In this document: one piece after another, positions 1 through 8,400 of the stretch | Position numbering within the stretch: the stretch's first letter is position 1 | Layout: the number at the start of each line of letters is the position of its first letter | NCBI GenBank assembly: GCA_964414345.1 | Contig: CAYPWF010000004.1 | Span: forward strand, 29,700 to 93,699 | From: Desulfocorpusculum sp964414345 | GTDB lineage: Bacteria; Desulfobacterota; Desulfocorpusculales; Desulfocorpusculum | Direction: 5' to 3' | Length of the DNA: 64,000 nucleotides | Notes under the pieces: generated by a model | The model's input: the letters and a program-made list of their open reading frames with translations, nothing else | What the model was told of the DNA's origin: nothing | Database searches by the model: none | Position numbers and translations under genes: made by a program

Positions 1-1
1 G

Positions 2-205
2 GAGGTGTTGATGAAGGGGCGCACCACCTTCATAATAGCCCACCGGCTCTCCACTGTCCGGAAGGCCAACCGCATAGTGGTGCTGGAAGAGGGAACAGTG
101 GTGGAGACCGGAACCCACCAGGAACTCCTTAGCAAGGAGGGGGCTTACGCCCGATTCTACCAGCTGCAGTTTGGCACTGCTGGCTGGGCCCATACGGCCC
201 CATGA
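2..205 (+). CDS. ABC exporter, ATP-binding C-terminal fragment (5' truncated)
   Basis: This is the last 67 residues of an ATP-binding cassette protein whose start lies before the window. The visible piece carries the H-loop AHRLST, whose His contacts the ATP gamma-phosphate, and the usual tail of the exporter class (IVVLEEGTVVETGTHQELL, then a helix ending near ARFYQLQF). This arrangement is typical of MsbA/lipid-exporter half-transporters with a fused membrane domain, but the membrane part is not visible, so the substrate cannot be named. The glycosyltransferase and methyltransferase genes that follow fit a cell-surface polysaccharide or lipid locus; that link is inference. Confidence 0.85.
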   Translation, partial: EVLMKGRTTFIIAHRLSTVRKANRIVVLEEGTVVETGTHQELLSKEGAYARFYQLQFGTAGWAHTAP

Positions 206-286
206 GAGACATTGCACAATGCAACCCCCCTTGGCTTGGAGGTGATGTGCAGGCTCGGCGGGTCGTGGGTTGATTCCGGAGCCTGA

Positions 287-1606
287 TTGAAGTACATAGA
301 TCCCATGCCGAGAAATCACCAAGAGAACCAACCTGCCGCGTGCACAGCTGGAGGTGCACTCAAATGCCCAGGCAGGCATTCCCATCCAGAGCCTGTCAGT
401 GACAGGGCAAAAAAGCTGGAGGCAAGCGTACCCCTTCTGGCCAGCATCATAATAAGCAGTTACAACTACGGCAGATACCTCAGGGAGACCATAGACAGTT
501 GCCTGGATCAGACCTACCCAGAGGTGGAGGTCATAGTGGTGGACGATGGCTCCACGGACAACTCCCGGGAGCTGATCCTTTCTTATGGAGACCGCATCCT
601 CGCCGTTTTCAAAGAAAACGGAGGCCATGCCTCGGCTTTGAACCTGGGATTTCAAAAAAGCAAAGGGGATGTAGTAATTTTCTTGGACTCGGACGACGCC
701 CTTATGCCCACAGCAGTGGAGAAGTGTGTGGAGTTGTTCAAAGACCAGCAGGTCTCTACCGTCAGGTGGCAGATGTGGACCATGGACCCATCCAGCCGGG
801 TCATGGCCAAGAGGGTTCCGCCCGACAAGATCGCACAGGGGGATCTCAGAGAGGAACTGCTTCGGGAAGGGCCACACCATTTCCCGCCCACCAGCGGTAA
901 CGCGTGGGCGCGCTGGTTCCTGGAGCGGGTGATGCCCATTCCCGAAAGACTGTTCCGCCTTGGGGGAGGGGACTTGTACCTAGCTACCCTGGCGGGCTTG
1001 TACGGTGTGGTGAGGGCCACAAAGGAGCCCCAGGGTCTTTACCGGATCCACACGGACAAGTACACCCTCAAGGAGGGCTTTGAGGAGCGTGTGGCGCTTT
1101 TCATGGCCATGTGGGATGGGTCCCTGGATGCCCTGGCCAGCCATGCCAGGGGGCTGGGGATCCAGTTGAAAGTTGGGACTCTGAAGCGAAAGGGCTGGTG
1201 GAGAAAGATCGCACAGGCAATGAAGGATCTAAAAAGCGTAGTCCCAAAGGGCTCAACATATGTGCTTGTGGAGGACGACTACTGGGGCGTTGGGGAGGTG
1301 GTGCCAGGAGCCTCCAGACGTTCTTTTCTGGACAAGGATGGGTGCTATTGGGGGCCTCCCACAAGCGACAAGGCTGCCATTGAAGCCTTGGAGGACCTGA
1401 GGGGGCGGGGAGCCTCTTTCCTTGCCTTTGCATGGTCCTCATATTGGTGGTTTGAACATTTCCCGGTTTTCCTGGCTCATGTGCAAAGCCATTATCGATG
1501 CCCGCTCAGAAACAGCCGGGTGACGGTCTTTGACCTGAGGGAGGTTGCCCCCAGGCCAACCAGGTGCCAGGCCATGGCTGGAGGCCCAAAAAGGGGGATA
1601 AGGTGA
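287..1606 (+). CDS. Family 2 glycosyltransferase with extra C-terminal module
   Basis: A GT2 (GT-A fold) glycosyltransferase of 439 residues, predicted to transfer a sugar from a nucleotide sugar. The catalytic domain begins near residue 50 (ASIIISSYNYGRYLRETID), with the nucleotide-binding VVDDGSTDNS and the metal-binding FLDSDDA. After about residue 290 there is a second module with VLVEDDYWG, CYWGPPTSDKAAIEAL and SSYWWFEHFP, a pattern I have seen appended to or beside surface-glycan enzymes but cannot name. The TTG start has a well-placed CGGAG about six bases upstream; an in-frame ATG at 305 is the alternative. The first ~45 residues are unlike the family. Acceptor and sugar are unknown. 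Confidence 0.85.
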   Translation: MKYIDPMPRNHQENQPAACTAGGALKCPGRHSHPEPVSDRAKKLEASVPLLASIIISSYNYGRYLRETIDSCLDQTYPEVEVIVVDDGSTDNSRELILSYGDRILAVFKENGGHASALNLGFQKSKGDVVIFLDSDDALMPTAVEKCVELFKDQQVSTVRWQMWTMDPSSRVMAKRVPPDKIAQGDLREELLREGPHHFPPTSGNAWARWFLERVMPIPERLFRLGGGDLYLATLAGLYGVVRATKEPQGLYRIHTDKYTLKEGFEERVALFMAMWDGSLDALASHARGLGIQLKVGTLKRKGWWRKIAQAMKDLKSVVPKGSTYVLVEDDYWGVGEVVPGASRRSFLDKDGCYWGPPTSDKAAIEALEDLRGRGASFLAFAWSSYWWFEHFPVFLAHVQSHYRCPLRNSRVTVFDLREVAPRPTRCQAMAGGPKRGIR

Positions 1607-1631
1607 GGCTCTCCGGCTCAGAGGAGAAGAA

Positions 1632-2471
1632 ATGAAAGAGTTAGAGTTCCCTGGAGACACGGCATCCCACAAGGAGGCGGTGATCCGCACCATGACCGGG
1701 TATGACATGATGGGGAGCCAGGATGAGGCCTACTATGCAAGGCAATATCTGCACTGGATTCTCCCGGAGCTGGAGGCCCGTTTCCCGGGCAGGAGGGCCC
1801 TGGTAATGGATCTGGGTTGCGGGCAGGGTCGATTCAGCCTCCCCTTGGCGCAATGGTGTTTGGGGGGGGGCGGAGAGGTGAGGGGTGTGGATCTGGCGGG
1901 CCCTGCCCTGGAAAAGGCCAGAGAAAGGGCGCAGGGGCTTCCCAACCTGAGCTTCCAGGAGGCTGATGTGCTGGAGTTTCTCCAGGGGAAGGAGGATGCC
2001 TCGGCAGACGCTGTGCTCCTCATCGAGGTGACCTTCTTCCTCCCCAGGTGGAAAGAGGTTCTGGGCCAGGTGGCACGGGTCCTAAGGCCGGGTGGAGTGA
2101 GCTTCGTGTCATTTCGCTCCCAGTATTACAATCTTTTGCAGAATGTCTGGAGCTGGCGATGGGAAGGGGCCCGTATGGCCTTGGAAAAAAGGGAGGGATA
2201 TCTTTGGGGAGAGCCGGTGTGGTACACCTGGCAGACACCTGATGAGATAAAAGAGTTTTACCGGGAATTGGGGCTTAGGCCTCTTAAACTTCTGGGAATT
2301 GGGGTTTGCTCCGGACTGGAAGAGGACCCACACGGGACCATAATCCGGCCCTCCCAGCTCTCGGTCCAGGAGCAGGATCTCCTTATGGAAATAGAGTGCC
2401 GGGCTGCAGAGGCCTATGCTGCCTGCGGGAGGTACATCCTTGCTATAGCAGAAAAGCCCCACTTACCCTGA
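1632..2471 (+). CDS. SAM-dependent class I methyltransferase
   Basis: A 279-residue Rossmann-fold methyltransferase. Motif I is LVMDLGCGQGRFSLPLAQW, the acidic residue ending strand 2 is in VRGVDLAGPAL, and FQEADVLEF and VARVLRPGGVSFVSF give motifs II and III (methyltransf_11/25 type). The substrate-side C-terminal half is not recognisable. ATG with GAGGAG a few bases upstream. It lies 25 bp after the glycosyltransferase and is probably co-transcribed with it, so a role in modifying the same glycan or lipid is plausible but unproven. Confidence 0.85.
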   Translation: MKELEFPGDTASHKEAVIRTMTGYDMMGSQDEAYYARQYLHWILPELEARFPGRRALVMDLGCGQGRFSLPLAQWCLGGGGEVRGVDLAGPALEKARERAQGLPNLSFQEADVLEFLQGKEDASADAVLLIEVTFFLPRWKEVLGQVARVLRPGGVSFVSFRSQYYNLLQNVWSWRWEGARMALEKREGYLWGEPVWYTWQTPDEIKEFYRELGLRPLKLLGIGVCSGLEEDPHGTIIRPSQLSVQEQDLLMEIECRAAEAYAACGRYILAIAEKPHLP

Positions 2472-2585
2472 GGCCAGCCCAAGAGTTGGGGTGAGGCTTG
2501 ATGATGCGTCTTCCTGCCACGGGGAGCCGGGGCCATGCAGGTGGTATGACGGGCAGCTCCAAAAAGCCCAAGCCGGAGATTCCTG

Positions 2586-5500
2586 ATGCGCTTGCGTGCC
2601 CTCCTGGGTTATCTGCTCATCCGATTGCTCTTCATAGGCTCGTTTGCGGCCTTGGGCTACTGGGCCTACATACATGTATCTCGGGAGCTGGCCACATCCC
2701 AGCTCCAGGCGCGTACCTTCTCACGCCTTGCCAAGGAGATGCGTTATTGGGTGGAAGAGGGGCCCAGCCAAGCCATCCGGTTCCCTCCGCCCGGTCCATA
2801 CGACCTCAGGCTGGGCTATGCCAGGTTGCCCCAGTGGCTGGAAAGTCTGAAAGAAAGGGGCTACCAGATAAAGGCTCAGGCCAGGCTCAGCGGGCGATTC
2901 TTGGAGGCTGTGGACAGGGGCCTTTTCCCAATTTACAGGGAGAAAACCCAGGCCGGCTTGAGAATCCTGGATCAGGACGGCACGCCCATCTGGTGGGCGC
3001 AGTATCCTCAAAGGGTTTATGCCAGCTTCCAGGAGATCCCGCCGATAGTAGTGCGAAGCCTGCTTTTCATAGAGAACAGGGAGCTTCTGGATGAGAAGTA
3101 TCCAACCCGCAATCCGGCTGTTGAGTGGGACAGACTGGCCAAGGCGGTCCTGGATATGGCCGGGGGTGTCCTTAAGACCTCAGGCCGCACTCCGGGCGGC
3201 AGTACCATAGCCACCCAGCTCGAGAAATATAGGCACTCACCTGAAGGCCGAACCCACAACCCCGTGGAAAAACTAAGGCAGATGGCCTCTGCCTCCTTCA
3301 GGGCTTACTTGGAGGGGGAGAACACCCTAGAGGCTCGCCGTGATCTGGTGGTGAGTTATTTAAACTCCATTCCCCTGGCCGCCATACAGGGATACGGGGA
3401 GGTGAACGGCTTAGGAGACGGTCTTTGGGCCTGGTGCGAGGCGGATTTCAAAGCTACCAACGAGCTTTTGAGACAGGCTGAAAGTCTCTTGGGGGGGGCT
3501 GGATCCAAAGAAGCGGCCCTGGCTTTTCGAAGGGTCTTGAGTTTGTTGCTTGCCCACAGAAGACCTTCTTACTACCTAACCGTGGACCAAGCCTCTTTGA
3601 ACAATCTGGTGGATAGCTACCTGAGACTAATGGTCGAGGCAGGGGTGATCCCCAGGGAGCTGGGCCGAGTTGCCATGGAGCTTAGGCCCTCTTGGAGGCA
3701 AAGGGTGCCTTCCGGCGAACCTGTCTCCTTTCTGCAGCGCAAGGCCGCCAACTCGGTTCGCATGGTGCTGCTCAACGATCTGGGAATGCACAGCCTCTAT
3801 GACTTGGACAGGCTGGATCTGAAAGTCATGAGCACTTTTCAAAGACCTCTTCAGGAGCAGGTCAGCCAGATCCTGGCCCAACTGGCGGATCCCTCAGCAG
3901 CGCAGGCGGCCGGCCTCAGGGGGCCCAGGCTCCTGGGGAAAGGGGACCCCTCCAGGGTTTTCTACAGCCTTACCTTGTATGAGAGGACTCCCAAAGCCAA
4001 TCTACTTAGAGTCCAAACAGACAATTTCGACGGTCCTTTCAACATCAACGAGGGGGTAAAACTGGACCTCGGCTCTACGGCCAAACTCAGGACCCTGGTG
4101 CACTACCTGGAAGTGGTGGCCTGGCTTCATGAGAGGTACTCCCGCATGCCCGGATACAAGCTCCTCAAGGAATTGGATGAAATGTCCGACCCCCTCAGCC
4201 GGTGGGCCTTGGAGTACCTCATAGGAGCCTCCAACAGAGGCCTGGATGGGATGTTGGAGGCTGCCTTGGAAAGAACTTACTCCGCAAGTCCGGAAGAGAC
4301 TTTTTTCACGGGTGGAGGCCTCCATAACTTCGAGAATTTTGATCCTGAGGACAACCACCAGGTGCTCAGCGTGAGGGAAGCTTTCAGACGTTCTGTTAAC
4401 TTGGTGTTTGTCCGACTAATGAGGGATTTGGTGCACTACCATGTGTATAGGGCTACAGGCCTTACAATTTCAAAAGCAGGCCGCCTCCAGGACCCTCAAT
4501 GGAAAGAATACCTGGCCAGGTTTGCAGACAGGGAAGGCCGAGAATACCTCTCGCGTTTCTACAGGAAATATAGGGGCAAGTCCAAGGAAGAGGCTTTGGA
4601 GCTTCTACTCCACGGTGTCCAGGCTTCCCCCAGGAGGCTTGCGGCGGTATTCAGGTTCGTGAGGCCTGAGGCAGACAGGTCGGCTCTGGCTGGATTCCTC
4701 AGAGAGAGACTTCCGCACACACAGATTTCGGACGGGGCGATCCAGGAGCTTTACCATACTTACGATCCCAAGCGCTATGACCTTGCAGACAAAGGCTTTC
4801 TGACCCATGTGCACCCCCTCGAGCTTTGGCTGGTGGCTTATCTCCAGCAAAACCCGCAAGCCTCTCGTGCCGAGGTGATGACCCAGGCAACCCTTGCACG
4901 TCAGGAGGCTTACAAGTGGCTGCTCAGGCCGGGTCGGAAAAAAGCCCAGGAGCGCAGGGTGGCCATGATGATGGAAGTGGAGGCCTTCGAGCGGATTCAC
5001 TCGGCTTGGAAAAGGACGGGTTATCCTTTTGAATCCCTGGTGCCTTCCTATGCCACGGCCATCGGGAGCTCGGCAGATCAACCAGCTGCCTTAGCCGAGT
5101 TGGTGGGCATATTGCTAAACGAAGGGGTCAGGCTTCCAACCCAGAGGTTGGAATGGCTCCATTTTGCCGAGGGGACTCCATACGAGACATTCCTTGTTAG
5201 GGGGGAAGGAAAGCCCGAGAGGGTTCTGCCCAAAGAGGTGGCCAGGGCGGCTCTTAGGGCTCTGGTGGATGTTGTGGAAAACGGGACGGCCAGGAGGCTC
5301 AAAGGGGCTTTCAAGAGGCAAGACGGGTCTTTTCTGACAACAGGAGGCAAGACCGGCACCGGGGATCACCGCTACGAGCTCTACGGGGCAGGGGGAAAAC
5401 TCCTGGCCAGAAAGGTGATGAATCGAACGGCCACCTTTGTTTTCTTTTTGGGAGAAAGATACTACGGGGCTGTGACAGCCTTTGTGCCGGGGCCTCAGGC

Positions 5501-5714
5501 GGCAAATTATGATTTCACAAGCGGCCTTGCGGTACAGCTCCTCAAAGCCCTAAGCCTGGTTTTGGAACCTGTTGTGATTGGAAAACCCAAGGAAATTCTG
5601 AACAAAGATAGGCTCGGGAGAGAAAAACTTGAACAGAGGCATGGGGATCTGATAAAAGAAGGGGAAACCGCCACAGAGGCTTGGGCCAGGGCCCCCAAGT
5701 CAGCAAGGAATTGA
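2586..5714 (+). CDS. Divergent class A penicillin-binding protein (transglycosylase + transpeptidase)
   Basis: A 1042-residue bifunctional peptidoglycan synthase. Residues ~8-28 form one membrane anchor. The GT51 domain shows FIENRELLD (candidate catalytic Glu163 in place of the usual EDxxF) and GGSTIATQLEKYR (residues 204 onward). The transpeptidase domain has the SxxK motif LGSTAKLRT (Ser497), the SxN motif FRRSVNLVF and KTGTGDHRY (K922). It is longer than ordinary PBP1A/1B proteins (about 750-850 residues), with much unfamiliar sequence between the SxN and KTG motifs. It ends 9 bp before cydA, but no functional link is implied. The start is ATG. The family is clear; its subclass and partners are not. 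Confidence 0.85.
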   Translation: MRLRALLGYLLIRLLFIGSFAALGYWAYIHVSRELATSQLQARTFSRLAKEMRYWVEEGPSQAIRFPPPGPYDLRLGYARLPQWLESLKERGYQIKAQARLSGRFLEAVDRGLFPIYREKTQAGLRILDQDGTPIWWAQYPQRVYASFQEIPPIVVRSLLFIENRELLDEKYPTRNPAVEWDRLAKAVLDMAGGVLKTSGRTPGGSTIATQLEKYRHSPEGRTHNPVEKLRQMASASFRAYLEGENTLEARRDLVVSYLNSIPLAAIQGYGEVNGLGDGLWAWCEADFKATNELLRQAESLLGGAGSKEAALAFRRVLSLLLAHRRPSYYLTVDQASLNNLVDSYLRLMVEAGVIPRELGRVAMELRPSWRQRVPSGEPVSFLQRKAANSVRMVLLNDLGMHSLYDLDRLDLKVMSTFQRPLQEQVSQILAQLADPSAAQAAGLRGPRLLGKGDPSRVFYSLTLYERTPKANLLRVQTDNFDGPFNINEGVKLDLGSTAKLRTLVHYLEVVAWLHERYSRMPGYKLLKELDEMSDPLSRWALEYLIGASNRGLDGMLEAALERTYSASPEETFFTGGGLHNFENFDPEDNHQVLSVREAFRRSVNLVFVRLMRDLVHYHVYRATGLTISKAGRLQDPQWKEYLARFADREGREYLSRFYRKYRGKSKEEALELLLHGVQASPRRLAAVFRFVRPEADRSALAGFLRERLPHTQISDGAIQELYHTYDPKRYDLADKGFLTHVHPLELWLVAYLQQNPQASRAEVMTQATLARQEAYKWLLRPGRKKAQERRVAMMMEVEAFERIHSAWKRTGYPFESLVPSYATAIGSSADQPAALAELVGILLNEGVRLPTQRLEWLHFAEGTPYETFLVRGEGKPERVLPKEVARAALRALVDVVENGTARRLKGAFKRQDGSFLTTGGKTGTGDHRYELYGAGGKLLARKVMNRTATFVFFLGERYYGAVTAFVPGPQAANYDFTSGLAVQLLKALSLVLEPVVIGKPKEILNKDRLGREKLEQRHGDLIKEGETATEAWARAPKSARN

Positions 5715-5723
5715 GGAAAAGCC

Positions 5724-7124
5724 ATGGATGCAGTCTTGCTCTCCCGCTGGCAGTTCGCCATAACCACATTGTTTCATATCACTTTTCCCACCTTGACCAT
5801 GGGCTTGGCCGTGTACCTGATTCTGGTTGAGCTGCTCTGGCTCCTGCGCAAAGAGGAGATCTACTTCCGCATGTATAGATTCTGGGTAAAGATATTTGCT
5901 ATCCACTTTGCTGTGGGAGTGGTCTCAGGGATAGTCCTGGAGTTTGAGTTCGGAACCAATTTTTCCAGATTCTCTCAGGCCGTTGCCAATGTTTTCGCAC
6001 CCCTTATGGCTTATGAAGGCATGACTGCCTTTTTCTTGGAGGCCGGCTTCCTAGGGATCATGCTCTTTGGATGGAACCGGGTGCCCAGGGGGGTGCACTT
6101 TGCCGCCACTTGTTTGGTAGGCCTGGGGGCCACGTTCTCTGCTTTCTGGATCATGGCTGCCAATTCCTGGATGCAAACCCCTGCAGGGCATGTGCTTGAA
6201 GGAGGGCTGATCCGGGTGGTGGATTTCCAGCAGGCCATCTTCAACCCCTCTTTCCCCTCCAGGTTGGTCCATATGCTGGGGGCATCCTACCAGACCTCGG
6301 CTTTTGCCGTGGCGGGAATAAGTGCATTTTTTCTCTTGAAGGATGAGCATGTGCCGTTTTTCCGGCGTTCCTTGGCCCTGGCCTTGGGCATGGCCTTGGT
6401 GCTGTCTCCGCTTCAGGTATTCCTGGGGGATCACAATGGATTGGTGGTGGCCCGTCATCAGCCGGCCAAGCTGGCCGCCCTTGAGGCCCACTGGGAGACC
6501 AACACCTCTGGGGGAGCTGGTTTCGTGGTATTCGGGATCCCTGACCAGAAAGAGGAGAAGAATGACTGGGAGGTCCTTGTGCCCAATATGCTGAGCCTGA
6601 TAATAACCAGGAGTTGGGAGGGCAAGGTGACAGGCCTCAAGGAATTGCCCCCAGAGGATCGTCCCCCAGTTACTCCGGTTTTTTTCAGCTTCAGACTCAT
6701 GGTGGGAATCGGCTTCTTGCTTTTAGCAGTGGCCCTGGCAGCAGGAGTGCTCTGGTGGAGAGGAAGGCTGGACAGAAGCAAGCCCATGCTTAAGATCCTT
6801 GTGGCAGTGCAGCCCCTGGGATTCTTGGCTACCTATTTAGGCTGGATAACCTCGGAGGTGGGCCGCCAGCCCTGGATATTGTACGGGATCATGCGCACCT
6901 CGGAGGGGGTCTCCCCTGTGAGCGGCGGGACAGTTCTTTGGTCTTTGTGCGTTCTGGTTGGCATATGCGGGGTGATAGGGGTCAGCTATTTCTGGTATGT
7001 TTTGCGCACCTTGAGGGCGGGTCCAGACTTGCGAAGCCCAATCCCTCCGCTTCAGAGGCCTGCCGGCATGCAGCCCCTGGTGGCATCCAAAGGTTTTGAG
7101 GGAGAGGATCATGCTACCAATTAA
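5724..7124 (+). CDS. cydA: Cytochrome bd quinol oxidase subunit I
   Basis: The large subunit of the membrane quinol:O2 oxidoreductase, which carries all three hemes and reduces oxygen to water at high affinity. Visible landmarks: His18 in the first helix (TTLFHITFPTLTMG), His183 (SRLVHMLG), the invariant GRQPW at 380-384 and Met390 (GIMRT), matching the known heme ligands. At 466 residues it is the short-Q-loop type. About nine hydrophobic segments are evident. In an anaerobic sulfate reducer this enzyme is generally assigned to oxygen detoxification. The cognate subunit II follows after a 219-bp gap filled by a repeat element. Confidence 0.96.
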   Translation: MDAVLLSRWQFAITTLFHITFPTLTMGLAVYLILVELLWLLRKEEIYFRMYRFWVKIFAIHFAVGVVSGIVLEFEFGTNFSRFSQAVANVFAPLMAYEGMTAFFLEAGFLGIMLFGWNRVPRGVHFAATCLVGLGATFSAFWIMAANSWMQTPAGHVLEGGLIRVVDFQQAIFNPSFPSRLVHMLGASYQTSAFAVAGISAFFLLKDEHVPFFRRSLALALGMALVLSPLQVFLGDHNGLVVARHQPAKLAALEAHWETNTSGGAGFVVFGIPDQKEEKNDWEVLVPNMLSLIITRSWEGKVTGLKELPPEDRPPVTPVFFSFRLMVGIGFLLLAVALAAGVLWWRGRLDRSKPMLKILVAVQPLGFLATYLGWITSEVGRQPWILYGIMRTSEGVSPVSGGTVLWSLCVLVGICGVIGVSYFWYVLRTLRAGPDLRSPIPPLQRPAGMQPLVASKGFEGEDHATN

Positions 7125-7131
7125 GCTTCTT

Positions 7132-7330
7132 CTAGCCCGCATTATTCACGACCGGTGGATAATGCGAGCTATCTTAATGAGATGCTTGGACAAACCGGTC
7201 AATGCTCAAGAACACCCTGAGTTTTGGTTCCAGCTTTTGCCCGGGATTCAGCCGGAATATGCAGAAGTGTGCCGGGAGCTTGGGGGCTTAGCCCCCAAGG
7301 TCAGAGGCTTTGGAGAATAATCCGGGCTAG
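7132..7330 (+). repeat. MITE-like dispersed repeat, complete copy A (199 bp)
   Basis: A complete member of the repeat family described in the findings. It begins CTAGCCCGCATTATTC (7132-7147) and ends GAATAATCCGGGCTAG (7315-7330); these termini are inverted complements at 15 of 16 positions. The left end also forms its own hairpin with GATAATGCGAGCTA at about 7158-7171. Internal landmarks are GGACAAACCGG, GCTCAAGAACACCCTG and a 10-bp stem CTTGGGGGCT/AGCCCCCAAG near 7279-7299. No convincing gene is encoded. It separates cydA from cydB. Confidence 0.85.
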
Positions 7331-7343
7331 AGGAGAGGGCTTC

Positions 7344-8339
7344 ATGGATTTGGTAGCACTCTGGGCAGGACTGGTGGCCCTGGTAATGATTCTTTATGTG
7401 ATCTTGGATGGAATAAGCCTGGGAGTCGGTCTTCTTTTTCCCACGGCCCTGGAGGGCTCCGAGAGGGACACTCTTATGGGGAGCATCGCACCCGTATGGG
7501 ATGCCAATCAGACCTGGCTGGTCTTTGGGGGAGGGGCTATTTTTGCCAGTTTCCCTGTCGTGTACGGTGTTCTCTCCAGCGCTCTTTACATTCCTCTTGT
7601 GGCTTTCCTGGCAGGCCTGATTTTCAGGGGGGTGGCCTTCGAGTTCAGGGCCAGCGCAAAACGCAAAGCCTCATGGGACAAAGGTTTTTTTCTGGGGAGT
7701 CTGCTGGCGGTCTTCTCCCAGGGTTTGACCCTCGGAGGGATCCTAAGTGGAGTATCAGTGAAAGACCTCCACTTTGCAGGTGGAGCTCTTGACTGGTTGA
7801 ACCCCTTCTCTCTGATGGTTGGGGTGGCCCTTATGCCTGGATATGCGTTGCTGGCCTCCTGTTACCTTATCATAAAGACCTCCGGCCCTGTTCAAGAAAG
7901 AGCTTATAGGCAGGCCAAGAAGGCCGCCTGGGGGGTCATCTTTTTCATGGCCGTGGTGACCGTTTGGACACCCATCCACTATCCTGTTGTCATGAGCAAC
8001 TGGTTCAGTGCACCTAGGATCTACTTTGTTTGGATCTTCCCCGTATTGGGCCTGGCCTGTTTTTGGGCCCTTCTCGGAAGCCTCAAGGCCCGCAAAGAGG
8101 TGGCACCCCTGATCTGGGCCGTTGGGATCTTTCTTTCAGGATACCTGGGGCTGGCAACCTCTTTTTATCCCTATGCCATACCGCCCACTGTGACCTTCCG
8201 GGAGGCAGCCTCTCAAAGAGAGACCCTCTCCTTCCTACTCTGGGGGGCTCTCATCGTCTTGCCCGTGGTGGTAGGCTATCTGATTTACAGCTATGCGGTG
8301 TTCAAAGGGAAGGTTGGCGAGGAGCTATACGGGCACTGA
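7344..8339 (+). CDS. cydB: Cytochrome bd quinol oxidase subunit II
   Basis: A 331-residue polytopic membrane protein, the small subunit that completes the bd oxidase with CydA. The N-terminus (VILDGISLGVG) and the segment MGSIAPVWDANQTWLVFGGG are characteristic of CydB, and about eight hydrophobic helices follow. I place the start at the ATG preceded by AGGAGAGGG immediately after the repeat; reading further upstream would translate repeat DNA. No CydX-like peptide was recognised. Because copy A lies between cydA and cydB, transcription must pass through its hairpins or start inside it. Confidence 0.95.
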   Translation: MDLVALWAGLVALVMILYVILDGISLGVGLLFPTALEGSERDTLMGSIAPVWDANQTWLVFGGGAIFASFPVVYGVLSSALYIPLVAFLAGLIFRGVAFEFRASAKRKASWDKGFFLGSLLAVFSQGLTLGGILSGVSVKDLHFAGGALDWLNPFSLMVGVALMPGYALLASCYLIIKTSGPVQERAYRQAKKAAWGVIFFMAVVTVWTPIHYPVVMSNWFSAPRIYFVWIFPVLGLACFWALLGSLKARKEVAPLIWAVGIFLSGYLGLATSFYPYAIPPTVTFREAASQRETLSFLLWGALIVLPVVVGYLIYSYAVFKGKVGEELYGH

Positions 8340-8400
8340 GGCAAAGCCCCTATGAGCCACGGGAAGCTTTATCGAGACTAAAGCAAGGAGATCAAAGAGC

